Positions 1 through 8,029 of a stretch of DNA of 49,754 nucleotides are shown piece by piece (position 1 is the first letter of the stretch; the number at the start of each line of letters is the position of its first letter). Below the pieces are notes generated by a model that was not told the DNA's origin, made no database searches, and saw nothing but the letters and a program-made list of their open reading frames with translations. The stretch spans positions 1-49,754 of the forward strand of contig JACZKQ010000142.1 in the NCBI GenBank assembly GCA_014859965.1, given 5' to 3'. The position numbers were made by a program, and so were the translations under genes. Source of the stretch: Phycisphaerae bacterium. Lineage in GTDB: Bacteria; Planctomycetota; Phycisphaerae; Sedimentisphaerales; Anaerohalosphaeraceae.

Positions 1-732
1 CCGCCGGGCCGTGTCATACGCCAGCCCGTCGTCCATTCCCACGATCTCATCCAGCCGCCCGCGCTCGTAAATCGCCGGCACGATCGCCTCCGTCATATTC
101 TTGAGCCCCTGGATCGCATGCCCCGCTATGGGCTCGACGCCGGCAATCCGAATCGCCGCCGACTTCTCCTTCAGATACCGCGAGATGCCCATCAGCGTGC
201 CCGTCGTCCCCATGCCCCCGACAAAATAATCGATCCGCCCGCCCGTCTGCTCAAAAATCTCCGGCCCCGTCGTCTCGTAATGAGCAAGCCAGTTGTTCGG
301 ATTGACAAACTGGTTCGGCATAAAGTACCGCTCCGGCTCGTCCGCTGCAATCTGATGTGCCCGCCGAATCGCCCCGTCCGTTCCCTCCCGCGCCGGCGTC
401 AAAACCACCTCTACCCCAAACGCCTCTAACACCTGCCGCCGTTCCATGCTCACGCACTCCGGCAGCGTCAGCTTCACGCGATACCCCTTGCTCGCCCCGA
501 TCATCGCAAGCGCAATCCCCGTATTGCCGCTCGTCGGCTCAAGGATCGTCTTGGCCCTCGTCAACTCGCCCGACTCCTCCGCCTTGGCGATCATATACCA
601 CGCCGCCCGATCCTTAACCGACCCGCCGGGATTGTTCCCCTCCAGCTTGGCAAACACCCGCACCCGCGGGTTCTTATTCACCCGCACAAGCTCAACCAGA
701 GGCGTCTTACCGATAACTGCTGTTATACTCAC
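1..732 (-). CDS. cysM: Cysteine synthase, CysM-type (partial, C-terminus cut by window edge)
   Basis: PLP-dependent enzyme that makes cysteine from an activated serine and sulfide. I translated it from a GTG at 732 (MSITAVIGKTPLVEL), preceded by AGGAG about 8 bases upstream. No ATG fits the conserved N-terminus. Visible motifs are EGNNPGGSVKDR, which carries the Schiff-base lysine, then EPTSGNTGIALAMIG (substrate/PLP loop), and GGMGTTGTLMGISRYL (the glycine loop that binds PLP phosphate). The frame stays open for 244 codons to base 1 and ends in MDDGLAYDTARR, so about 60 residues are missing. EGNNPGGSVKDR resembles CysM more than CysK. A cystathionine beta-synthase-like role is possible but less likely. 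It is divergent from the acetyltransferase at 970. Confidence 0.9.
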   Translation of the reverse strand, partial: MSITAVIGKTPLVELVRVNKNPRVRVFAKLEGNNPGGSVKDRAAWYMIAKAEESGELTRAKTILEPTSGNTGIALAMIGASKGYRVKLTLPECVSMERRQVLEAFGVEVVLTPAREGTDGAIRRAHQIAADEPERYFMPNQFVNPNNWLAHYETTGPEIFEQTGGRIDYFVGGMGTTGTLMGISRYLKEKSAAIRIAGVEPIAGHAIQGLKNMTEAIVPAIYERGRLDEIVGMDDGLAYDTARR

Positions 733-899
733 CCGCAATCGCTCCTCAAAAACCACCCGCCGGGCCCGGCAACTCATCCGCCCGCGCCGACGGCCGAAAA
801 AAACCGACCACAACAGAACCCACAGTATACAAAATCCGCCGCGCACTTAAAAGGCCATATTTCTGACTTGCCGGGCACGAAGCGGCAGGAAATTTTCCG

Positions 900-928
900 T
901 TGACAACGCCGGCTGCACGGCGTATTCT
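900..928 (+). promoter_or_regulatory. Sigma-70-type promoter for the GNAT gene
   Basis: TTGACA at 900-905, a 17-base spacer and TATTCT at 923-928. It lies 41 bases before the ATG at 970 and points at the acetyltransferase. Confidence 0.7.
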
Positions 929-969
929 CGGGACGAATCCTATCAACAACAAGCTGACAAGGCGCCGCT

Positions 970-1476
970 ATGAACATTACCATCCGCAACGAGACCGACT
1001 CCGACGTCAACGCAATATCTGAAATCACCAAAGCGGCGTTTGCCGACTGTCTCTATGGCAATCACACGGAACAGTTCATTATCACCGCCTTGCGAGCGGC
1101 CGGCGCGCTCACCGTCTCACTCGTCGCAGAAGCGGACAGCAACGTGGTCGGCCACGTAGCCTTCTCGCCCGTCACCGTCTCCGACGGCACCCTCGGCTGG
1201 TACGGCCTCGGCCCCGTCTCCGTCCTGCCCTCATTGCAAAAACAAGGCATAGGAAAATCCCTCATCCGTGAAGGCCTGTCCCTGCTGAAGGCATCAGGCG
1301 CAAAAGGCTGCACGCTCGTCGGTGATCCCATCTACTATCATCGCTTCGGCTTCAAAAACCTCCCGCACCTGGTCCTCGAAGGCGTCCCCCAGCAATACTT
1401 TCTCGCACTGCCCTTCGACGAAACCAAAACCAGCGGCATCGTAACCTTCCACAAAGCCTTCACCGCCGAGCAATAA
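970..1476 (+). CDS. GNAT-family N-acetyltransferase (YhbS-like)
   Basis: Predicted cytoplasmic acetyl-CoA-dependent N-acetyltransferase of 168 residues. The N-terminus MNITIRNETDSDVNAISEIT is the usual GNAT beta1-alpha1 opening. The acetyl-CoA loop is in LGPVSVLPSLQKQGIGKSLI (QKQGIG matches the Q/R-x-x-G-x-G/A signature). YYHRFGFK near residue 120 is the C-terminal motif typical of the YhbS group (COG3153). The acceptor substrate cannot be told from sequence. It is a single gene behind its own promoter, with about 240 bases separating it from cysM. It is followed by a copy of the palindromic repeat. Confidence 0.85.
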   Translation: MNITIRNETDSDVNAISEITKAAFADCLYGNHTEQFIITALRAAGALTVSLVAEADSNVVGHVAFSPVTVSDGTLGWYGLGPVSVLPSLQKQGIGKSLIREGLSLLKASGAKGCTLVGDPIYYHRFGFKNLPHLVLEGVPQQYFLALPFDETKTSGIVTFHKAFTAEQ

Positions 1477-1551
1477 TCACCGCCGCCATAAGCAGTATCA
1501 ACGAAACCAACCCCCCGCGCGCTCGCCTGTAATTAAAGCGAATCCCGCCCG

Positions 1552-1746
1552 CAGGGCAGGCGCATTCTCCGCACGTCCGCATCCCAAACCCGACCTGCGG
1601 AGAGCAAAACCGGTGGTCAGAGGCCAAAATCAGGAGCATCTGTTCGCCGGGGGGGAGATTTTGGCCTCTGGGGCCCCGACCGGTTTTGCTCGGCCCTGGC
1701 GCCGCCGCCCTGCCCAGCGAGTTATGAGGAGAATGCGCCAGCCCTG
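1552..1746 (-). repeat. Palindromic repeat element, copy A (inverted orientation)
   Basis: 195 bp. The ends are an imperfect inverted repeat (CAGGGC..CGCATTCTCC against GGAGAATGCG..GCCCTG). Inside are AGCAAAACCGG/CCGGTTTTGCT and AGAGGCCAAAATC/GATTTTGGCCTCT around a loop of about 25 bases. It is flanked by a perfect 10-bp direct repeat, ATCCCGCCCG, at 1542-1551 and 1747-1756, as expected for a target-site duplication. No ORF is shared between copies. It lies in the opposite orientation to the copies at 12759, 16613 and 23791. Confidence 0.9.
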
Positions 1747-1764
1747 ATCCCGCCCGCCCACAAC

Positions 1765-1793
1765 TTGCGGCACGCAGCGTCATCGGCTATAAT
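1765..1793 (+). promoter_or_regulatory. Sigma-70-type promoter for the cellulase-like gene
   Basis: TTGCGG at 1765-1770, a 17-base spacer and TATAAT at 1788-1793. It starts 18 bases after repeat copy A and reads toward the glycosidase ORF at 1898. Confidence 0.6.
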
Positions 1794-1897
1794 GCCGTCA
1801 CAGTTGCATTGGCCCGCCAAGGTGTCGGCAAATGGAGCGTTCCATCGCGACGCGGGCATGTGGAAGCACGGTCAAATATTCCGAGGAGGTCCCAGCC

Positions 1898-3076
1898 ATG
1901 GCAAAACGCAAAGCAAAAGGTAACGCAAGAGAACGCAAAACCGCTATCATCCCCGCACTGTTCATGTCGGCCCTCCTCTCGGCCGTCCTGGCAACCAGCC
2001 AATCCGCCGCCGCCGCCCCCGCCCGAAAGACGGCCGTGACCATCGTCGGCGACGAATTCCACATCAACGGCCGCCCCACGTACGAAGGCCGCCAATGGAA
2101 TGGCCACAAAATCCAGGGCCTCCTCATGAACTCCCGCATGGTGCAGGGCATCTTCGACGATCTCAACCCCGAAACCGTCGCCAAATGGGCCTACCCCGAC
2201 ACCGGCAAATGGGACGCCGATCGCAACACCCGCGAGTTCGTCGCCGCAATGCCCGAATGGCGCCGCCACGGCCTGCTCTGTGCCGTCGTCAACCTCCAGG
2301 GCGGCAGCCCCGAAGGTTATTCCGCCCGGCAGCCCTGGCACAACTCCGCCATCCGGGCCGACGGCTCGCTCCGCCCCGAATACATGGCCCGCCTCGAAAA
2401 AATCATCGACCGCGCCGACGAACTCGGCATGGTGATCATGCTCGGCATTTTCTACTTCGGCCAGGATCAGCGCCTCGACGATGACGAAGCCGTCAAACGC
2501 GCCGTCGTCAACACCGTCGACTGGATCGCCGAACGCCGCTTCACCAACGTGCTCATCGAGATCGCCAACGAGTGCGACAACGGCGCCTACGAACGCGACA
2601 TCATCAAGGCCCCTCGCATGCACGAGTTGATCGAACTCGCCCAGCAGCGCGCCGCCGCCCGCAAGCACCCCATCCCCGTCAGCGCCAGCTACAACGGCGG
2701 CTCTATCCCGCGCCCCAACGTCGTCCGCGTCGCCGACTACATCCTCTTGCACGGCAACGGCGTCGGCGACCCTAAACGCATGGCCGAAATGATTCGCACC
2801 ATCCGCCGCATGGATGAATACACACCCAGGCCCATCGTCAACAACGAGGACGACCGACCCTGGCGGGACGCCCATCAAGGCTGGGGCCGCGAGGGCAACA
2901 ACTTCGTCGCCTGCGTCGCCAATTACGCCTCGTGGGGCTATTTCGATTTCCGTGAGAAAGGCGAAGGCTTCGACGAAGGCTACCAAAGCGTCCCGGTCAA
3001 CTGGGGCCTCAGCTCCGACCGCAAACGCGGCTTCTTCAAACTCATGGCCGAAATCACCGGCGCAGAGGTGAAGTAG
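1898..3076 (+). CDS. Secreted cellulase-family (GH5-like) glycoside hydrolase
   Basis: Predicted exported TIM-barrel glycosidase of 392 residues. I start it at ATG 1898 because GAGGAGGT at 1884-1891 sits just upstream and the next residues form a signal peptide (basic MAKRKAKGNARERK, hydrophobic IIPALFMSALLSAVLA, then SAAAAPA). The frame is open upstream to 1832 but lacks an RBS there. IEIANECDN has the Asn-Glu pair expected of the acid/base residue in clan GH-A barrels. PIVNNEDD near the end of the barrel is a candidate nucleophile strand. The substrate is unknown. Third codon positions are strongly C-rich, unlike the G-rich next gene. Confidence 0.75.
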   Translation: MAKRKAKGNARERKTAIIPALFMSALLSAVLATSQSAAAAPARKTAVTIVGDEFHINGRPTYEGRQWNGHKIQGLLMNSRMVQGIFDDLNPETVAKWAYPDTGKWDADRNTREFVAAMPEWRRHGLLCAVVNLQGGSPEGYSARQPWHNSAIRADGSLRPEYMARLEKIIDRADELGMVIMLGIFYFGQDQRLDDDEAVKRAVVNTVDWIAERRFTNVLIEIANECDNGAYERDIIKAPRMHELIELAQQRAAARKHPIPVSASYNGGSIPRPNVVRVADYILLHGNGVGDPKRMAEMIRTIRRMDEYTPRPIVNNEDDRPWRDAHQGWGREGNNFVACVANYASWGYFDFREKGEGFDEGYQSVPVNWGLSSDRKRGFFKLMAEITGAEVK

Positions 3077-3133
3077 AAAGTGCAAGGAAGTGTGCCGCAC
3101 AGCGGTTGAAATTCTGAAAATTAGGAAAGACCC

Positions 3134-4423
3134 ATGTACAGAAAAATGACGATCCCACTTATCTTCACGACGATGCTGTGGGTGCAGTTTGCTTGTGCGG
3201 GTGCACAGGACAACGAGGCGTGCTGGAAGCAGGACCGATTTCTGATTACGTTCTGGTGCCCGCCTCCGGCGACAGACGAGGCGCTGGCGCGCGTGGCGGC
3301 CGAGCATTACAACCTGACGTGGGTTGGGGAGGAGGGCCTGGACGCGGCGCAGCGCCACGGGCTGCGGGCGATGCTGACGAGCGGGCTGCTGGACCCCGCG
3401 GCGCTGGACGATGCGGGTCGGCGGGCCCAACTTGATGCGCTGATCGAGCGCGTCAAAGGGCACGCGGCATTGGAGGCGTACTATATAGTCGACGAGCCGG
3501 GCGCCCAGGCATTTGCGGGACTCGGCAGGCTGGTGGCGTATCTGAGGGAGCGCGACCCCAAACGCCTGGCCTATATCAACCTGTTTCCAACGTATGCAAA
3601 CGAGCAGCAGTTGGGTGTGACGGCCGCGGCGGCCGTGCGAGGAAGGGAGGCCTGCCCGACGCATCTTGCGGGGGTGGGGCCCGACAACGCGGTTGTGCTG
3701 GCCTATCGCGAGCACCTGCTGCAGTTTGTGGACATCGTCAAGCCGGACCTGATCAGCTACGACCATTATCACTTCTTCCGTGAGGGCGACGGCCCCCAGT
3801 ATTTCTTGAACATGGCCCTGATCCGCGAGGCGGCGATGATGTCCGGCAAGCCGTGGCTGAATATCATTCAGGCGAGCACGCTGGAGAAGGTGTGGCGGCT
3901 TCCGAATGCAGCGGAGATGCGATGGCTGGTGTTCACGACGATGGCCTCCGGCGGGCGGGGGATCAGTTACTTCACGTACTGGGGCCCCGAGGCGTACGGC
4001 GGGCTGTATCAGGATGGCAAGGCGGCGCCTTTGGCGGCCGTGGTTGCGGGCATCAACGCCGAGATTGAGAACTTCGGCCCGGCCCTGGTGAAGCTGGACT
4101 CGCTGGGCGTCTATCACACCGAGCCGCTGCCGTTGGGTACGGAGGGCGTCCCCGCCGATGCGCCCGTGCAGATCGTGTCGGAGGGTGAGTTTGTTCTGGG
4201 GCTGTTCGGGCGGGACGAACGCGTTTCAGCCTTCATGGTTGTCAATCGCAGTTATAGCAAGACTGCCGAGGCGGTCCTCAAGCTGAAGCTGGGCGACGGG
4301 ACGCTCGAGGAGTTGGATCGGGCCAGCGGCAAGTGGATCAAAGCCTCGGCCGCGGGCCCCGACGAGAACGTGAAAGTCGTTTTGCCCCCGGGCGACGGGC
4401 GGCTGTTTCGAAAGAAGCGATGA
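3134..4423 (+). CDS. Secreted TIM-barrel glycosidase-like protein
   Basis: 429 residues with a Sec signal peptide (MYRKMTIPLIFTTMLWVQFACAGA) and no other membrane segment. The body reads as a (beta/alpha)8 barrel. YYIVDEPG at about 117-123 places an acidic pair at a strand end, as in GH-A-like hydrolases. DLISYDHYHFF, GKPWLNIIQ and GISYFTYWG follow in the order seen for later strands. A beta-rich C-terminal domain (about 340-429) ends with VKVVLPPGDGRLF, like the all-beta tail of many glycosidases. I cannot assign a GH family. It lies 57 bases after the cellulase-like gene on the same strand, so it is probably co-transcribed. GCG, CTG and GGG codons dominate. Confidence 0.65.
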   Translation: MYRKMTIPLIFTTMLWVQFACAGAQDNEACWKQDRFLITFWCPPPATDEALARVAAEHYNLTWVGEEGLDAAQRHGLRAMLTSGLLDPAALDDAGRRAQLDALIERVKGHAALEAYYIVDEPGAQAFAGLGRLVAYLRERDPKRLAYINLFPTYANEQQLGVTAAAAVRGREACPTHLAGVGPDNAVVLAYREHLLQFVDIVKPDLISYDHYHFFREGDGPQYFLNMALIREAAMMSGKPWLNIIQASTLEKVWRLPNAAEMRWLVFTTMASGGRGISYFTYWGPEAYGGLYQDGKAAPLAAVVAGINAEIENFGPALVKLDSLGVYHTEPLPLGTEGVPADAPVQIVSEGEFVLGLFGRDERVSAFMVVNRSYSKTAEAVLKLKLGDGTLEELDRASGKWIKASAAGPDENVKVVLPPGDGRLFRKKR

Positions 4424-4536
4424 TAGCTTATATATGAACCGCAACCAGAGAAAGCGTTCGTCGCGTCACTTCTGATAAGGCGAAATAAAAGGCACCTGGG
4501 TATCTCAAAATGTACCGGACACCTTCAATTTCCCCG

Positions 4537-7464
4537 CTATCGCTCTGCCCCAAACTCCAGCTCGTTAGCCCAGTGTGTAGACCAGTCGTTGTGGAACGCA
4601 AAGCAATTATCTTTCGACACGCTCCGGCCAGCCGCCAACTCAAATGCCCCGCCGCCATTGTTGACACGGAAACTGAATTTTACTGTTTGACCCGCGTCTA
4701 TCCGCTGCTTGACTTCGGGCATTTTGGACCATGGGATGGCACACTCGACCCCGTTGTCTTTTACCACCAGTTTCGCCTCGCCCTTTACGGGCCCGCCGTC
4801 AATAGGCGCCTTCGGTTGACGCGGAAAGAAATGCTTTCGCATCATGCCGGGGCGATGCAGACAGAAAATCTCCGTGCCGCCGCCGTAGTCATCACCTACC
4901 TTGTTCAGGGCGAATTCATAATCGGTGTCAAAGTAGGCGCAGAACCGCGGCATCGTTCCGGGTGGGAATTGCAGATACTCTTTCTTTTCAGGCGGAATGA
5001 CGTTGAAAGCAATTTGAACATTATGCTTTCCATTGCCGGATGGAATCTCGAAATCCTTGCGATATGAAAAGCGTCGCACACCCGACGGCCAGGTCAGTTC
5101 CTTGCCTTTGGAGGTTACTTTCTCCGGGTAGAAATAGTCGTCGTCGTTGCGGGTTTCAAAACGGGGCAATCCATCCATACGCGGCACCTTGGCGGCAAAA
5201 TAGAAAAACTGTGAGTCATAGGCAAGCCACGCCGTGACCGCTCCGACTTCGTCCTGCCGATCCCAATTCTTGAAAGGCAGATAAGCCTTTTCTGTCTCGC
5301 TGGCCCCCACCGGCTGAGCGCTCGTCTGTGGGATCACACCTTGCCAATCTGCGAGATTGCCGTCCACCGTGATCGTGCGTTTGGCAATCCAATTCACGTG
5401 CATCAACTCGGCGTGAGTGACCGTGCCGTCCGAGCCGGCGTCGAATATGGCCAGCAACCGGTAGTTGTTGTCGGGCCTCGCAGCGCCGCCGGTTACAGTG
5501 ACGAAGACTTCCTTGCTCTCGCCGCCGTGAAACGACAGCGTTTGTTCGCTGGGCTCCACAACGAGTCCTTCGATCTTTACCGTGAGCTTGCCTTTGACGG
5601 GCCGCGTCAGTACATCCGTGAGCTTGAGCTTGAGTTGTGGTCTGGCTTCAATCGGCGAGGTCAAGTCGCTCGCAATGATTTCCACCGGATCGACGCCAAC
5701 AATGTGCGCCCGGGTGATCGCCTTGCAAAGTTGGTCAAATGATCCGCGGCTGCCGTCGGTGCGCAGGAAATATCCGAGTTGGTTGAGCGGCACGACGATC
5801 TTGCCGTTTGCCGACGGCAGCGGATTGGCGTAAAAATCATAGAGGATGAATTTTCCGCCTTCGCTGGACAGTTCCATCCTTGCGTCTTTGGCGACGCCCA
5901 CTGAGCGGAACAGGATGCGGTTCTTGTCATAGCTGGCGCTCAAGTCGCCGGTGATGACGACCGTGCCGTCATCAGGATCTGGCGCGCCTTGGCGTTGGTT
6001 GCCGACACGTTTGGGCAAGCCATCGAACACAAACACCCACGGGAGTCCGTTCTTGAAGAGAATTTCCTTGAATTGGCGCTGGCCGATAAAATGTTGGCAT
6101 GCGGCCACCGATGCGCCCGGTGCCCAGACTTGGGCCACGGCATATTCTTTGCCGCTGATCCGGGGCTTTTGAGAAGTGAACACATTGCCGGCGTAAATGC
6201 CGGCGGTGCGATCCTGCCCCATCGCACGCATTGAGGCGATGACGGCGGCCACGCGGTCATCGGAATTGGCCACCCAGCTTTCCGTGTCCCACACGCGCAC
6301 ACGGCCGTACTCGCCTTTACGATTCATCCATTTCGGTTCCAACACCGGGTCGGCCGCGAGAGGCTGGTAATGGATACTGACAAAATCCAGCCAGGGCAGA
6401 AAGGTGTCGGTGCCATCGCAGAACAGTTTATCGCGGGTGTTGGCCGACGAGCAGGCGCCGCCAATAAGGACTTTGACACCGGCTTCCTTGCGCGCCTCGA
6501 GGACTGCTTCCGCCATGACGCTGTAGATTTCGCGGTACCGCAAACAATCCGCGCCCCAACCGGAAATGGACACGCCTTCCCACGGCTCGTTCCAGAGTTC
6601 GACGGCATTCACTGGGCCTTTGGGCCAGCCGTGGTTAATGAGCACCTCCTTCAAGTATCGCTTGAATTCCGGATCAAACGATGGCAGCCATGCCAAATCT
6701 TCTTTGACGCCTTCGATGAGCTCGCCTGTGGGATGCAGCCAGGGCCGGCCGCGTCCGAGCGGTTGCTGGTTGGCGGGCGTGCCGCCGCAACCTACGGTGA
6801 GCATCAAGGTCAGGTCGTTTTCCATCGCCCAGTCCACATGCGCTTCGTGGATCGTGTTGTAGCCGCCTTCGGTGCGGGCGCCTTTCACTCCGAGCCGCTT
6901 GAAAACATTAAAGACGACCGGCGACATCTCAAACGGCCAGCCCAGGTCCATAGCATAGGTGGGGAACTGTTCACGGCCCGGTTCCGGCGAAGGCACGCGT
7001 ACACAGGTGGCCCCGAAAGCGCGTCCGCGTTCGCCCAAATCGATGATCAGGGCATAACCGCCGAATGCATCGCCGATCTGGGGTTTCACCGTAACCATGC
7101 CCCCCTCTGCAGGAATGTTCGCCTCGACCGTGCTCGAACTGATGTCAGCGATCTTGAAAACAATGGGTTTCCACCAATCGCCCGGTTTGCCCTTGGTGCC
7201 GTACTGAATCACATCGACTTTCACCGGGCCTTGGTACGACCGGTCTGGTTTGAGAAAGAATGTGAAAATGGCCTCGTCACCCGGCCAGAGGGCGTTGGCG
7301 CCCTGGCTGCAGGCTTTTTGCTGCACCGACCAGCCCCGCGCCGAAATGCCGAACGTCTTGCCAAAGTCTTCCATGTCGCCGCCGGTGGTCATTTGCGCGG
7401 TAGCGGTAACGCTGAAAAGCGCGAGCAGTATCGTCGCGATAACAAGGATCGTTTGTACTTTCAT
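4537..7464 (-). CDS. Secreted GH39/GH-A-like glycosidase with C-terminal CBM9-like domain
   Basis: 975 residues from ATG 7464. An upstream extension to 7596 is open but lacks an RBS, whereas GGAG precedes 7464 and the following residues (MKVQTILVIATILLALFSVTATA) are a signal peptide. Near residue 290 VELWNEPWEG carries the Asn-Glu pair of clan GH-A. RVRVWDTESW about 100 residues later is a plausible nucleophile strand. Between them FVSIHYQPL fits another barrel strand. The C-terminal third (ITVDGNLADWQG, then WLAYDSQFFYFAAKV) reads as a CBM9-like sugar-binding domain. The substrate is unknown. It is probably a single-gene transcript convergent with the two plus-strand glycosidases. Confidence 0.7.
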   Translation of the reverse strand: MKVQTILVIATILLALFSVTATAQMTTGGDMEDFGKTFGISARGWSVQQKACSQGANALWPGDEAIFTFFLKPDRSYQGPVKVDVIQYGTKGKPGDWWKPIVFKIADISSSTVEANIPAEGGMVTVKPQIGDAFGGYALIIDLGERGRAFGATCVRVPSPEPGREQFPTYAMDLGWPFEMSPVVFNVFKRLGVKGARTEGGYNTIHEAHVDWAMENDLTLMLTVGCGGTPANQQPLGRGRPWLHPTGELIEGVKEDLAWLPSFDPEFKRYLKEVLINHGWPKGPVNAVELWNEPWEGVSISGWGADCLRYREIYSVMAEAVLEARKEAGVKVLIGGACSSANTRDKLFCDGTDTFLPWLDFVSIHYQPLAADPVLEPKWMNRKGEYGRVRVWDTESWVANSDDRVAAVIASMRAMGQDRTAGIYAGNVFTSQKPRISGKEYAVAQVWAPGASVAACQHFIGQRQFKEILFKNGLPWVFVFDGLPKRVGNQRQGAPDPDDGTVVITGDLSASYDKNRILFRSVGVAKDARMELSSEGGKFILYDFYANPLPSANGKIVVPLNQLGYFLRTDGSRGSFDQLCKAITRAHIVGVDPVEIIASDLTSPIEARPQLKLKLTDVLTRPVKGKLTVKIEGLVVEPSEQTLSFHGGESKEVFVTVTGGAARPDNNYRLLAIFDAGSDGTVTHAELMHVNWIAKRTITVDGNLADWQGVIPQTSAQPVGASETEKAYLPFKNWDRQDEVGAVTAWLAYDSQFFYFAAKVPRMDGLPRFETRNDDDYFYPEKVTSKGKELTWPSGVRRFSYRKDFEIPSGNGKHNVQIAFNVIPPEKKEYLQFPPGTMPRFCAYFDTDYEFALNKVGDDYGGGTEIFCLHRPGMMRKHFFPRQPKAPIDGGPVKGEAKLVVKDNGVECAIPWSKMPEVKQRIDAGQTVKFSFRVNNGGGAFELAAGRSVSKDNCFAFHNDWSTHWANELEFGAER

Positions 7465-7544
7465 AGTGATGAACTCCTGCTTTGAAAAGAGTATACCGTA
7501 CGCACTTTTCATCATTCCGGGTGTCCAGTGAGGCACATGATTGA

Positions 7545-7622
7545 CTGGGGCCCCGAACGGTTTTGCTCGGTCCCCCCGGCCGCGCCTGCGCAGCAAGTTA
7601 TGAGGAGAATGCGTTTGCCCTG
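7545..7622 (-). repeat. Half copy of the palindromic repeat element (copy E)
   Basis: From CTGGGGCCCCGAACGG to GAATGCGTTTGCCCTG this matches only the outer-to-loop half of the element, in the same orientation as copy A. The break is at the GGGGCCCC segment near the central loop. It lies between the glycosidase start and the cupin stop. Confidence 0.8.
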
Positions 7623-7632
7623 ATTCGTCGCG

Positions 7633-7983
7633 TTACTTCTGATACGCGATGGGAACCAGGCACATGAAGCTCGCCGATTCGGTGTCGGAGAGATTCCTGA
7701 ACTGATGCTTCTCGTCACCCATCACCAGCAGCATGTCCCCGACCGCCAGCGGGCGAGTCCCCTCAGGCGTAACCATGCCGATCCGGCCTGAAAGAATCAC
7801 CGCCTCATGCTCGAACGGATGCACATGAAACGGCGTGTGCCCGCCCGGCGCAAGTTCAAACACACGCATCGCAAAAGTAGGAGCCCCATCCCCCGGCCCA
7901 AACACCACCCGAACCGTAACATCCTTCGCCCCCTCCATCTGAACGGGCAGTGCCTCAATCCCCTCGATTGTTTTCACGATCAT
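7633..7983 (-). CDS. Cupin-domain protein
   Basis: Small single-domain cupin of 116 residues. Cupin motif 1 is visible as GGHTPFHVHPFEHEAVILSG, with His-x-His and the downstream Glu that bind a divalent metal. Motif 2 is in LAVGDMLLVMGDEKHQFRN, with the second His. The function is not predictable beyond a metal-binding jelly-roll. Such proteins act as sugar isomerases, dioxygenases or ligand sensors, and its place among glycosidases suggests a sugar-related role (inference). No signal peptide is present, so it is cytoplasmic. It is on the same strand as the FG-GAP gene upstream, with 46 bases between, so they may form an operon. The stop is followed closely by half copy E. Confidence 0.8.
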   Translation of the reverse strand: MIVKTIEGIEALPVQMEGAKDVTVRVVFGPGDGAPTFAMRVFELAPGGHTPFHVHPFEHEAVILSGRIGMVTPEGTRPLAVGDMLLVMGDEKHQFRNLSDTESASFMCLVPIAYQK

Positions 7984-8029
7984 GATTGTGCCTCTTTGGT
8001 CCCGCGTAAACCCTGTGAAAACAGGGGGC

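Noticed and set aside
1787..4117. Very long minus-strand frame opposite the two plus-strand glycosidases
   Set aside because: High GC leaves many antisense frames open. The translation is low in complexity, has no domain, and the plus strand has RBS, signal peptides and glycosidase motifs.
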